The notes under the pieces are model-generated. The model was given only the letters and a program-made list of their open reading frames with translations. It ran no database searches and had not been told where the DNA came from. Below, piece by piece: positions 54,484 through 62,309 of a DNA stretch of 64,000 nucleotides. The number at the start of each line of letters is the position of its first letter. Position 1 is the stretch's first letter. Source of the stretch: Gammaproteobacteria bacterium MOLA455 (GTDB lineage Bacteria; Pseudomonadota; Gammaproteobacteria; Pseudomonadales; Porticoccaceae). Both the position numbers and the translations under genes were made by a program. Location of the stretch: positions 310,001-374,000 of the forward strand of contig AZIN01000001.1 of the NCBI GenBank assembly GCA_000511875.1, given 5' to 3'.

Positions 54484-56520
54484 TTAGCGCCGTCGACGCT
54501 TTCTGCCTCCAGCGTTATCCACAACCTCTTTTACTGCAGGTCTAGTTACCAGAGAAAATAGATTAGGAAAGGGATCGGTTTTGTTGGGAAAGGCCATAGC
54601 ATCGACAAAATAATTCTGAAATTTTGGCTCGAGCGCGGTTTCAATTTTTTCAATATTTTTAACTAGGGTTTCAATTACATCGCGAGACTGACGGTTTAAC
54701 AGGGCAATACGTGCACCGGTTCCCGCGGCATTGCCCGCAGAGGAAACCTCATCTAATACACAGTCGGGAATAAGACCCAAGACCATGGCATGTTGCACAT
54801 TAATATGACTGCCAAAGGCCCCAGCCAAACGAATACGCTCGACCCTGTCAGTACCAATATGATCCATCAATAATTTTACACCGGCATAGAGGGCGGCTTT
54901 GGCCAACTGAATTTGGCGGATATCATTTTGTGTTACCAGAATCTGGGCTTCATCGCTTACAGGAGAGTGCAGAACGTAGCACCAGGTACGATCGTTTTGC
55001 ACCATTCTATCGGTGCGATTAACCAGCTCACCGTTGACAATACCGTCCACAGTCACTATGCCGGCCAGATACATCTCGGCCACCACTTCAATAATACCCG
55101 AACCGCAGATACCGGTGACGCCATGACTCTCAATCGCGGCACTAAAGCCCTCTTCGTCAGACCAGAGGTCGGAGCCGATCACTTTAAAGCGTGGCTCCAA
55201 CGTTTCTGGGTTTATCCGCACTCGCTCAATAGCGCCAATCGCGGCGCGTTGACCGCAACTAATTTGGGCTCCTTCAAAGGCTGGCCCTGTGGGACTGGAG
55301 CAGGCCAGTAGGCGCTGGCGATTGCCCAGTACAATTTCTGCATTGGTGCCCACATCCACCAGCAAGGTCATCTGATCCTGTTCCTGAGGCTCTTCCGAGA
55401 GAATCATGCCGGCGGTATCGGCGCCCACATGGCCTGCGATGCAGGGCAAAATATAGATTCGTCCACCGGGATTAATCCTTAGTTCCAACTCCGCAGCTGG
55501 CACTTCAACGGCGCCGTCAGTGGCCAGGGCAAAGGGTGCTCCGCCCAACTCCACTGGGCTAATGCCGAGTAGGATATGATGCATTATCGGGTTGGCCACC
55601 AGGGTAATTTCGAGAATATCCTCAACCCTGCCGTCGATTGTCTCGGCCACTTCTGCAAAAAGACTGTTTAATGCCGCGCGGATCACCAGGGTCATTTCGT
55701 CCGCCCCTTCCGGGTACATCATCACGTAGGATACGCGACTCATTAAGTCTTCGCCAAAGCGAATCTGCGGGTTCATCAAACTGGCACTGGCCAACACGTC
55801 GCCACTGGAGAGATCACAGAGATGAGCGGCGATGGTGGTTGAGCCCACGTCTACAGCTACGCCATAGGCTCTATCGCGAAAGCCGGGCCAGAGGGCAATA
55901 ATTTGTCGACTGTTATAGACCGCCACTGTGACAGCGCGTTTACCTTTTGCGAGAACCGGCTGTAATGTTTTCAGTAGCCGATTGTCACAGCTCAGGTTGG
56001 GCAACTGCCACTGACCCTCAAGGGCCTCGATAAGGCGCTGCGCATCCCCTATGGGCACATGCATATCCGCCTCATCAACCTGCACATAGTAGAGCCGTAT
56101 CGCCGGATCGAGATGGATATCTCGGTACTCCGCGTGTTTGCGCACAATCTGTCTGTGCACCTGGCTTTCCGCTGGCACATCAATCACCACATCGTCGAGC
56201 AATAATGTATGACAGCTTAGGCGACGGCCATTGGCGAGAGCTGTTTTGCGTTCGCCATATTTTATTTCTGTGGCGCAAACCGGCGACAGATGACTACTCT
56301 GTGAGTCGATTTGGTGCTTCGGAAACGACCCTTCGGCACAGATAATTTGACAGCGACCACAGAGGCCGCGACCACCGCAGACTGAATCAATATCCACGCC
56401 CAACACTCGCGCTGCATGTAACAGCGGCGTATTAACCGGAAAGCTGCCGCGACGTCCAGAGGGTGTAAAAACCACCTTCACCTGAGCAACCGTTTTATCC
56501 GTTTTGTCGATAGGATCCAC
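54484..56520 (-). CDS. ASKHA/2Fe-2S corrinoid-activating protein (RACo/RamQ-like, DUF4445)
   Basis: The 678 residues begin with a plant-type 2Fe-2S domain at about 10-115 (VCGGRGLCGRC, with the last cysteine in RLSCHT). A linker follows, then an acetate/sugar kinase-Hsc70-actin fold with AVDVGSTTIAAHLCD near 225 and LLVDVGTNAEIVLG near 390, and GICGSGIIEVVAEM and RIRLAGAFGSHIN. Such proteins (RACo, RamQ) use ATP to re-reduce Co(II) corrinoid that has been oxidised by accident, restoring Co(I). It lies six bases after the methyl-THF methyltransferase gene. The C-terminus is a basic tail (GGRKRRRR). Confidence 0.9.
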   Translation of the reverse strand: MDPIDKTDKTVAQVKVVFTPSGRRGSFPVNTPLLHAARVLGVDIDSVCGGRGLCGRCQIICAEGSFPKHQIDSQSSHLSPVCATEIKYGERKTALANGRRLSCHTLLLDDVVIDVPAESQVHRQIVRKHAEYRDIHLDPAIRLYYVQVDEADMHVPIGDAQRLIEALEGQWQLPNLSCDNRLLKTLQPVLAKGKRAVTVAVYNSRQIIALWPGFRDRAYGVAVDVGSTTIAAHLCDLSSGDVLASASLMNPQIRFGEDLMSRVSYVMMYPEGADEMTLVIRAALNSLFAEVAETIDGRVEDILEITLVANPIMHHILLGISPVELGGAPFALATDGAVEVPAAELELRINPGGRIYILPCIAGHVGADTAGMILSEEPQEQDQMTLLVDVGTNAEIVLGNRQRLLACSSPTGPAFEGAQISCGQRAAIGAIERVRINPETLEPRFKVIGSDLWSDEEGFSAAIESHGVTGICGSGIIEVVAEMYLAGIVTVDGIVNGELVNRTDRMVQNDRTWCYVLHSPVSDEAQILVTQNDIRQIQLAKAALYAGVKLLMDHIGTDRVERIRLAGAFGSHINVQHAMVLGLIPDCVLDEVSSAGNAAGTGARIALLNRQSRDVIETLVKNIEKIETALEPKFQNYFVDAMAFPNKTDPFPNLFSLVTRPAVKEVVDNAGGRKRRRR

Positions 56521-56526
56521 AGCTAT

Positions 56527-57420
56527 CTAGGCCCTTTTTCTACGGCCACCACGAACCCGACCTTCCCCTTCGGGAGCCGGTTCGCGATAGGCTTTAATCC
56601 AGTTGGCACAGTTGGGATCATTGCCCATCATCACGTCGCCACCGCGCACTGCCGCCATCACTTCTGCGTGCAGCGGGCTGGTGATAGCGGAGGTCATTCC
56701 CGCGCCCATTGCCATCGTTAAAAAAGCACTGTTAATGCCATTGCGATTGGGCAGTCCAAAGCTGACATTGGATGCGCCACAGGTGGTGTTCACTTTAAGC
56801 TCTTCTCGGAGGCGACGCACTATATGCATCACCTGCAGACCGGCGGTATTAACCGCGCCAATCGGCATAACCAAGGGATCAACAATCACATCGCTGAAGG
56901 GAATACCGTAATCCGCAGCCCGTTCGATAATCTTTTTGGCCACGTCAAAACGCTCATTGGGATCTTCTGAGATGCCAGTTTCGTCGTTGGATATAGCGAC
57001 CACGGCAGCACCGTATTTGGCCACCAGAGGCAGCACTCGCTCCAATACTTCGTCTTCGCCGGTTACAGAGTTGACCAAGGCTTTACCCTGATAGACCGCA
57101 AGACCGGCTTCCAGTGCTTCGATAATCGAGGAGTCGATGCTCAGGGGCACATCACTAATCGACTGCACTAGCTGAATGGCTTCAGCCAAAATACGTGGCT
57201 CGTCGGCCAGCGGAATACCAGCGTTAATGTCCAGCATCTGCGCACCAGCAGCAATCTGAGCCAGGGCATCGGCTTCGACGCGGCTATAGTCACCGACTTT
57301 CATTTCGGCGGCGAGAATTTTCCGCCCGGTAGGATTTATGCGTTCGCCAATAATGACAAAGGGCTGATCAAAGCCGATTTTGACTTCTCGCGTGGCGGAA
57401 CTAATCGTCGTAATGGTCAT
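56527..57420 (-). CDS. Methyl-corrinoid:tetrahydrofolate methyltransferase (MtgA/AcsE-like)
   Basis: The 297-residue pterin-binding TIM barrel (dihydropteroate-synthase-like) has GERINPTGRK near residue 24 and DINAGIPLADEP near 67, followed by LSIDSSIIEALEAGL and LVNSVTGED. The THF-contact segment AAVVAISNDETG and NTTCGASNVSFGLPNRN complete the set. Relatives AcsE and MtgA move a methyl group between corrinoid protein and tetrahydrofolate. In this operon it should take the methyl from the corrinoid protein and give 5-methyl-THF. I chose ATG 57420 with GGAG six bases upstream. The C-terminus is Arg/Gly-rich (GRVRGGRRKRA). Confidence 0.9.
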   Translation of the reverse strand: MTITTISSATREVKIGFDQPFVIIGERINPTGRKILAAEMKVGDYSRVEADALAQIAAGAQMLDINAGIPLADEPRILAEAIQLVQSISDVPLSIDSSIIEALEAGLAVYQGKALVNSVTGEDEVLERVLPLVAKYGAAVVAISNDETGISEDPNERFDVAKKIIERAADYGIPFSDVIVDPLVMPIGAVNTAGLQVMHIVRRLREELKVNTTCGASNVSFGLPNRNGINSAFLTMAMGAGMTSAITSPLHAEVMAAVRGGDVMMGNDPNCANWIKAYREPAPEGEGRVRGGRRKRA

Positions 57421-57435
57421 GCCGTTCTCCAAAAA

Positions 57436-58422
57436 TTATTGTTGTGGCCGCCAGGGGGTTCGACCTCCCAGCACCTGTGTTTTTTCTACAATTTCAGCGA
57501 TCCGCTCTTCCTGACGATAGGCCATAATATGCACCCCGCTAACACCTTCAATCTGGCGAATCTCACTGATCATATCGATGCAAATATTGACCCCTTCCTG
57601 CTTCTGATCTTGGGCGCCGGCTAGGCGTTTAATAATCCCATCTGGAATATGCACACCGGCGACATTATTGCGGATCCATTCGGCAGACTTGGCCGATGCT
57701 AACGGGCCGACACCGGGCAAAATAAAGACTTTTTTATGCAGCCCCAAATCGCGAACTTTCGCCATATAGGTCTTGAGCATGTCGATATCAAAGCAGTACT
57801 GGGTCTGAATAAACTGAGCACCAGCAGCGACCTTTTTGGCCAGTCGCAGAGGACGATAATCAAACGGCGGCGCAAAGGGATTGGCCGCCGCACCTAAAAA
57901 TACCGGTGGTGGCGAAGCGATTTTTCGGCCACTGAGAAATTGGCCCTGGTCGCGCATACCTTTGAGCATTTGCAGGCTGGTCATACAGTCCATATCAAAT
58001 ACCGGTTTCGCCTCTGGATGGTCGCCAGACTGCACTCCGTCACCGGTTAAGCAGAGAATATTGGATACGCCCATGGCCGAGGCGCCGAGCACATCTCCCT
58101 GTATGGCAATGCGGTTTTTATCGCGACAGGAGATCTGCATAATCATCGAGTAGCCGCGACGTGTTAACAGCGCACACATACCGACACTGGACATATGGCA
58201 GTTGGCACCGGAGCCATCGGTGGCATTAATCGCATCCACATAGCCATCAAATTGCGCGGCGCGATCAAACACGTCTTGAGGGTCAGCGGAGTCCGGTGGT
58301 GCTATCTCTGCTGTCACGGCAAAGTGACCGGCGCGCAACACGCGTTCAAAGCGACCGGGGGAATCGTGCCCCGGCAGCATTGGCAGGTTCTCGCCCGCGA
58401 GGGGTTCGTCCTCAAACATCAC
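57436..58422 (-). CDS. Methylenetetrahydrofolate reductase, MetF-like
   Basis: A 328-residue TIM-barrel flavoprotein of the MTHFR family. FAVTAEIAPPDSADPQDVF near residue 35, CRDKNRIAIQGDVLGASAMG, LCLTGDGVQSGDHPEAK, FIQTQYCFDIDMLKTYM and LPGVGPLASAKSAEWI are the MetF-type motifs (flavin and folate contacts). In this cluster the useful direction is oxidation of 5-methyl-THF to methylene-THF, which would feed serine and formate or CO2 formation. It overlaps the cysteine-rich metV-like gene by four bases, the MetF-MetV pairing of acetogens, rather than a stand-alone biosynthetic metF. No gene symbol is assigned because the role differs from methionine synthesis. Confidence 0.9.
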   Translation of the reverse strand: MMFEDEPLAGENLPMLPGHDSPGRFERVLRAGHFAVTAEIAPPDSADPQDVFDRAAQFDGYVDAINATDGSGANCHMSSVGMCALLTRRGYSMIMQISCRDKNRIAIQGDVLGASAMGVSNILCLTGDGVQSGDHPEAKPVFDMDCMTSLQMLKGMRDQGQFLSGRKIASPPPVFLGAAANPFAPPFDYRPLRLAKKVAAGAQFIQTQYCFDIDMLKTYMAKVRDLGLHKKVFILPGVGPLASAKSAEWIRNNVAGVHIPDGIIKRLAGAQDQKQEGVNICIDMISEIRQIEGVSGVHIMAYRQEERIAEIVEKTQVLGGRTPWRPQQ

Positions 58423-58889
58423 AATGTCTCTCTCCCTGCCGCACTCAATTTTTTACGCACAGCACGGAGCCAGGCACTGGTGCCTTTAAGCCGCACATCC
58501 ACAGGAGCTTGAATCACCTGAATAGTGGACTCTAGATCACCAACCCGCTTGCTGCCCTCCCAGGAGGTCACCCAGACGCAGAGCATGCTCGCGTCAACCT
58601 CACAGTTACCGTTACTACGGACGCCCCCACAGGGACCATTACGGAGGGTTTTCGGGCAGTTCATAGGACAGGCCATACCGGTTTCGCCGAGAGTGCACTG
58701 ACCACAGGATTGCGAGTCGAACAAAAAGCCCTTGATGTATTTTTCAATCGCGGCAAAACCACGATCAAGGCGCTGATAGCCGAGACGGTTAAAGATAGGA
58801 TGCAGTGCCATCAGGCCCCTTTCTAGTCCCTGATAGATGCAGCGCAACCAACGGGCATTCTCAACCGACCAGTAGCGAACCCTTTTCAA
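58419..58889 (-). CDS. MetV-like cysteine-rich MTHFR partner (MTHFR_C domain)
   Basis: The 156-residue protein has the MTHFR_C cysteine pattern: SCGQCTLGETGMACPMNCPK, then NGPCGGVRSNGNCEV and MLCVW, about nine cysteines in all. Such proteins, called MetV in acetogens, form a complex with MetF and are thought to carry iron-sulfur clusters or zinc for electron transfer. Here it lies next to metF with four-base overlaps on both sides, so the three genes are translationally coupled. The N-terminal half (Trp/Tyr/Arg-rich) is unlike the usual MetV and is about 70 residues long. Confidence 0.8.
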   Translation of the reverse strand: MKRVRYWSVENARWLRCIYQGLERGLMALHPIFNRLGYQRLDRGFAAIEKYIKGFLFDSQSCGQCTLGETGMACPMNCPKTLRNGPCGGVRSNGNCEVDASMLCVWVTSWEGSKRVGDLESTIQVIQAPVDVRLKGTSAWLRAVRKKLSAAGRETL

Positions 58890-59194
58890 GCGCTCGCTAC
58901 CCTGAGGCCCTTGGCCGCGACTAGCTGCTTAATATCGGCATCCGAATAAGCGGCTTCGACAGCGTCGGCAAACTGTTGCGCCAACGCCTGGGGACTGCCC
59001 TCGCCTTCGATTGTACTGGTGACACGGCGCCAGTCTTGCAAATAGTCGTCACTGCTACCTTTGCCGGCACGCATAGCGGCGCGATCGATGGCGGCCTGAA
59101 AACGATGAGTCAGAAGCACCTTGCCACGGACTCGGCCACTTTTGACCAGAATCTGAGCTGGGATGTCGCGCCAAAATACTTCAATTTTTTGCAT
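58886..59194 (-). CDS. PF13769-type (virulence factor domain) protein in methyltransferase operon
   Basis: The 102-residue protein starts MQKIEVFWRDIPAQILVK and contains RGKVLLTHRFQAAIDRAAMR and DYLQDWRR, which I recognise as the small domain called Virulence_fact. The name is historical and gives no function. It overlaps the metV-like gene by four bases and follows the DUF1638 gene by 59 bases. Its place in the run argues for a role in corrinoid or C1 transfer, but nothing in the sequence shows a catalytic site or metal motif. Confidence 0.75.
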   Translation of the reverse strand: MQKIEVFWRDIPAQILVKSGRVRGKVLLTHRFQAAIDRAAMRAGKGSSDDYLQDWRRVTSTIEGEGSPQALAQQFADAVEAAYSDADIKQLVAAKGLRVASA

Positions 59195-59253
59195 CCGGTT
59201 TCTCTCTTTACAGGACCTTTACAGACGCTCTTTAATGGCGCTGTTTTTTATTT

Positions 59254-59892
59254 TTATAGCATTTTAAGAATCTGTTTTTGAAGACTTTTCTCTAGATCTC
59301 CATAACCAGTTTGCTCATGACGAAAGTCCAAGCCTAAAAATTCTGCCGCTGCCTTTGCTCGAACCAGCAGGCCAGAGTCCTCTCGCTGCGACAGATACAC
59401 CACCAACTTGTAGTTGCCGAAGAATTGATGCCGAAGCTCTGGATGGCTATCCAGTTTTAACCCTCTAATCACCAATCGATCAAAGTGCTCAACCAAAAAA
59501 TCGGTCAAATAAAAAGTCCCTAACTCCGCTTCGGCAATCTCAGTAAAGCGCGCTTCGCCTGCATAAAAGGCATAACAGTGAGCACCGGGCAGTCGCTCCA
59601 CAGAGTCTCCAGCCTCTGCCAAAACTCGATCAATCTCACCACCGCTACCGCAGTCGCCATAGGCCACAAAAATACGCTCATAATGACTGCGATGTTGAGC
59701 AATTTTTTCGCGCAATTTCTGCGGGATTTTTTTCGGCCTGTTATGTAACTCGGCATTCAAACATTGCAGGTCAATCGCGTCCCATCCATTGAGCTTTTGC
59801 AGCCAGACTATCTCGCGAGCCAGAGCACCGCAGGCAATCACCAATAACTTTTCCGCTACGCCGGAGTCTGTTATTAGACTGCCTGCAGTCAT
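59254..59892 (-). CDS. DUF1638 protein
   Basis: A 212-residue protein with the DUF1638 segments LLVIACGALAREI near the start, LQCLNAELHNRPKKIPQKLRE, IFVAYGDCGSGGEID (with a cysteine-glycine core) and HCYAFYAGEARF. The family is found near MttB-type methyltransferases and corrinoid proteins in bacteria and archaea. Function unknown; the conserved Cys and His residues suggest metal or corrinoid handling (inference). It begins with ATG overlapping the corrinoid protein stop (TAATG). Confidence 0.85.
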   Translation of the reverse strand: MTAGSLITDSGVAEKLLVIACGALAREIVWLQKLNGWDAIDLQCLNAELHNRPKKIPQKLREKIAQHRSHYERIFVAYGDCGSGGEIDRVLAEAGDSVERLPGAHCYAFYAGEARFTEIAEAELGTFYLTDFLVEHFDRLVIRGLKLDSHPELRHQFFGNYKLVVYLSQREDSGLLVRAKAAAEFLGLDFRHEQTGYGDLEKSLQKQILKML

Positions 59893-60590
59893 TAGGCGGC
59901 CTCTAAAGCTCTGCGCTCCTGAACCAAACGAATCGCTGTGGTGGCTGCGTCCGCCGCATCGCGACAGTAGGCATCAGCGCCTACCGCAGTGCCAAATTCT
60001 TCATTCAGCGGCGCACCGCCGACCATCACAATATATTTATCTCGCAGGCCCTGATCTTTTAACGCATCAATCACTACCTTCATGTATGGCATAGTGGTTG
60101 TGAGCAGCGCGGACATGCCCAAAATATCGGGTTTGTGGCGTTCTAGCGCAGCGATATATTCTTCGACACTATTGTTGATACCCATATCGTGCACTTCGAA
60201 ACCTGCGCCTTCCATCATCATCGCCACTAAGTTTTTGCCGATATCATGGATATCGCCTTTTACCGTGCCAATCACCATGGTGCCAACGGGCTTGGCCCCG
60301 GTCTCAGCTAAAAGCGGTTTGAGAATGCTCATGCCACCTTTCATGGCGTTAGCCGCCAGCAGTACTTCCGGGACAAACAAAATGCCGTCGCGAAAATCTA
60401 CACCCACTACGGTCATACCGTCCACCAGAGCCTCACCTAAGACGCGCTCTGGAGACCAGCCTCGATCCAAGAGAATCTGAGTGCCCTCTTCGATCTCTTC
60501 TTTTAAGCCGTCGTAGAGATCGTCGTGCATCTGCAAAACCAGATCTGCATCGGATAACTCAGCTAGTACAATATCGTCTTCTTCAGACAT
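59892..60590 (-). CDS. Corrinoid (B12-binding) methyl-carrier protein, MttC/MtgC-like
   Basis: The 232-residue protein has the two-domain layout of methanogen/acetogen methyl carriers: a helical cap at about 10-105 (VLGEALVDGMTVVGVDFRDG, FVPEVLLAANAMKGGM) and a Rossmann B12-binding domain at about 110-225. The latter has the cobalt-ligand motif in VKGDIHDIGKNLV (DxHxxG) and later GMSALLTTTMPYM and MVGGAPLNEEFG. The histidine coordinates cobalt from below. It would accept the methyl group from the MttB-like enzyme. It follows that gene by 37 bases. Confidence 0.94.
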   Translation of the reverse strand: MSEEDDIVLAELSDADLVLQMHDDLYDGLKEEIEEGTQILLDRGWSPERVLGEALVDGMTVVGVDFRDGILFVPEVLLAANAMKGGMSILKPLLAETGAKPVGTMVIGTVKGDIHDIGKNLVAMMMEGAGFEVHDMGINNSVEEYIAALERHKPDILGMSALLTTTMPYMKVVIDALKDQGLRDKYIVMVGGAPLNEEFGTAVGADAYCRDAADAATTAIRLVQERRALEAA

Positions 60591-60627
60591 GATGTTTGTT
60601 CCTCAAAAATCCTGTTGTTAGACTTGC

Positions 60628-62181
60628 TTAATAGTCGCGATCGGCAAAAGAGCCTTTGCGACGGGCCATAAAATCAATCAATGCTTCATCAATCGCTGGG
60701 TCAAATGTCGGAGCCTGATAATCATTGAGCATCTTTTTCCACAGAACATTAGCGCGCTGGGCAGTGTCCAGAGAACCGTCTACCTGCCACTGCTCATAGC
60801 TATTATTATCAGCTACAGTGGAGCGGTAGAATGCGCTTTCAAAGTTCTTTAAGGTGTGGGCGGAACCAAGGTAATGTTTGCCGGGACCCACTTCGCGGAC
60901 AGCATCCAGAGCCTGGCCATTTTCAGACATATCCATACCCGACAGCAGCACTGAAATCATGCTCGCCTGATCGCAGTCCATAATAAATTTCTCATAACCC
61001 ATAGCCAGACCACCTTCTAACCAACCGGCGGTATGCAACATAAAGTGCACGCCGGCTAGGGCTGCGGTTTGCAACGTGTTGGCGGATTCATAGGCGGCCT
61101 GCGCATCGGGCAATTTGGAGCCGGTGAGACCACCTCCGCTTCTAAAGGGCACGCCCAGTCGCCGAGCCAATGCAGCAGCAGCGTAGATAATTTGGCTTGG
61201 CTCTGGAGTACCAAAGGTGGGAGCGCCGGTGGCCATAGATACGGCCGCGGCGAAGGTGCCAAAGATGACCGGGGCCCCGGGACGGCAGAGCTGAGTAAAG
61301 GCGATACCCGCCAGCGCTTCGGCCAATATCTGGGTCACAGTGCCAGCCGCAGTCACCGGAGACATGGCACCGGCAAGAATAAAGGGTGAGACGACTGTGG
61401 CCTGATTATTTCGCGCATAGACCTTGAGTGAGCCAAGCATGGTGGCATCATAAGTCATGGGTGAGTTGACGTTAATCAGGCTAGTGAGAACACAGTTTTG
61501 GTCGACAAATTCGTCACCAAATACCAGCTTGGCCATGTCCACAGTGTCTTGCGCGCGCTCGTGGTGGGTGACAGAGCCCATCAGAGGCTTGTCACTGTAT
61601 TTAAAGTGACTGTACACCATGTCGAAGTGGCGTTTATTAACCGGCAGATCCACTGGCTCACAGATAGTACCGCCGGAATGATGAATTCCCGGTGCCATAT
61701 AGGCCAGCTTTACAAAGTTTTGAAAGTCTTCAATGGTGGCGTAGCGGCGCCCCTTGTCTATATCGTGAACAAAGGGTGAGCCATAGGCGGGAACTAGGAC
61801 AGTGCGCTTGCCGCCAATAATGACGTTCCGCTCTGGATTGCGTGCGTGCTGAACGAATTCACTGGGTGCTGTGGCCTGAATAATTGAGCGACAGAGACCT
61901 TTGGGGAAATGCACGCGAGAGCCACGCACATCAGCGCCGGCTTCTTTCCACATAGCCAACGCCTCGGGATCATCGAGAAAATCTATGCCGATCTCTTCAA
62001 GCAAGATATCCGCGTTATCTTCAATCAGCTGCAGATTTTCTTCGCTGAGATAGTCAAAATAGGGAATTTTGCGCTCGATAAACGGCGCGGCTTTGACCAC
62101 GGCTTTGCCACGAGCTTCGCGGCGCCCATCGCGGCCACCACCCTCTCGACCTGCTCTTCTGCGCCCAGTTTTTTCAGTCAT
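60628..62181 (-). CDS. MttB-superfamily methyltransferase without pyrrolysine (glycine betaine-type candidate)
   Basis: The 517 residues from ATG 62181, with GGAAGAG upstream, begin with a basic Gly/Arg-rich leader (TEKTGRRRAGREGGGRDGRR). The MttB barrel follows, with ERKIPYFDYLSEENLQLIED, PAYGSPFVHDIDKGRR, GGTICEPVDLPVNKRHFD and GAPVIFGTFAAAVSMATGAPTFGTPE. The reading frame has no UAG; the stop is TAA, so this is not the pyrrolysine trimethylamine enzyme. Non-Pyl relatives include MtgB (glycine betaine), MtpB (proline betaine) and MtcB (carnitine). Dimethylglycine dehydrogenase-like and sarcosine oxidase genes nearby make glycine betaine the simplest substrate. Confidence 0.85.
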   Translation of the reverse strand: MTEKTGRRRAGREGGGRDGRREARGKAVVKAAPFIERKIPYFDYLSEENLQLIEDNADILLEEIGIDFLDDPEALAMWKEAGADVRGSRVHFPKGLCRSIIQATAPSEFVQHARNPERNVIIGGKRTVLVPAYGSPFVHDIDKGRRYATIEDFQNFVKLAYMAPGIHHSGGTICEPVDLPVNKRHFDMVYSHFKYSDKPLMGSVTHHERAQDTVDMAKLVFGDEFVDQNCVLTSLINVNSPMTYDATMLGSLKVYARNNQATVVSPFILAGAMSPVTAAGTVTQILAEALAGIAFTQLCRPGAPVIFGTFAAAVSMATGAPTFGTPEPSQIIYAAAALARRLGVPFRSGGGLTGSKLPDAQAAYESANTLQTAALAGVHFMLHTAGWLEGGLAMGYEKFIMDCDQASMISVLLSGMDMSENGQALDAVREVGPGKHYLGSAHTLKNFESAFYRSTVADNNSYEQWQVDGSLDTAQRANVLWKKMLNDYQAPTFDPAIDEALIDFMARRKGSFADRDY

Positions 62182-62309
62182 AATGGCTCTTCCGTTGGAG
62201 AATTTTTCTCGCTTTTGATGAATCTTTACTGATCGCATTCTGTGCCTGTTTAAGCACCGCCGCATCTGCTTTTGCGACCTGCAAATACCAGTTTGCGACG
62301 CAACTAAAA

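Noticed and set aside
60628-62181. Possible pyrrolysine trimethylamine methyltransferase
   Set aside because: The reading frame contains no internal UAG and ends in TAA, and no pyl genes are seen.
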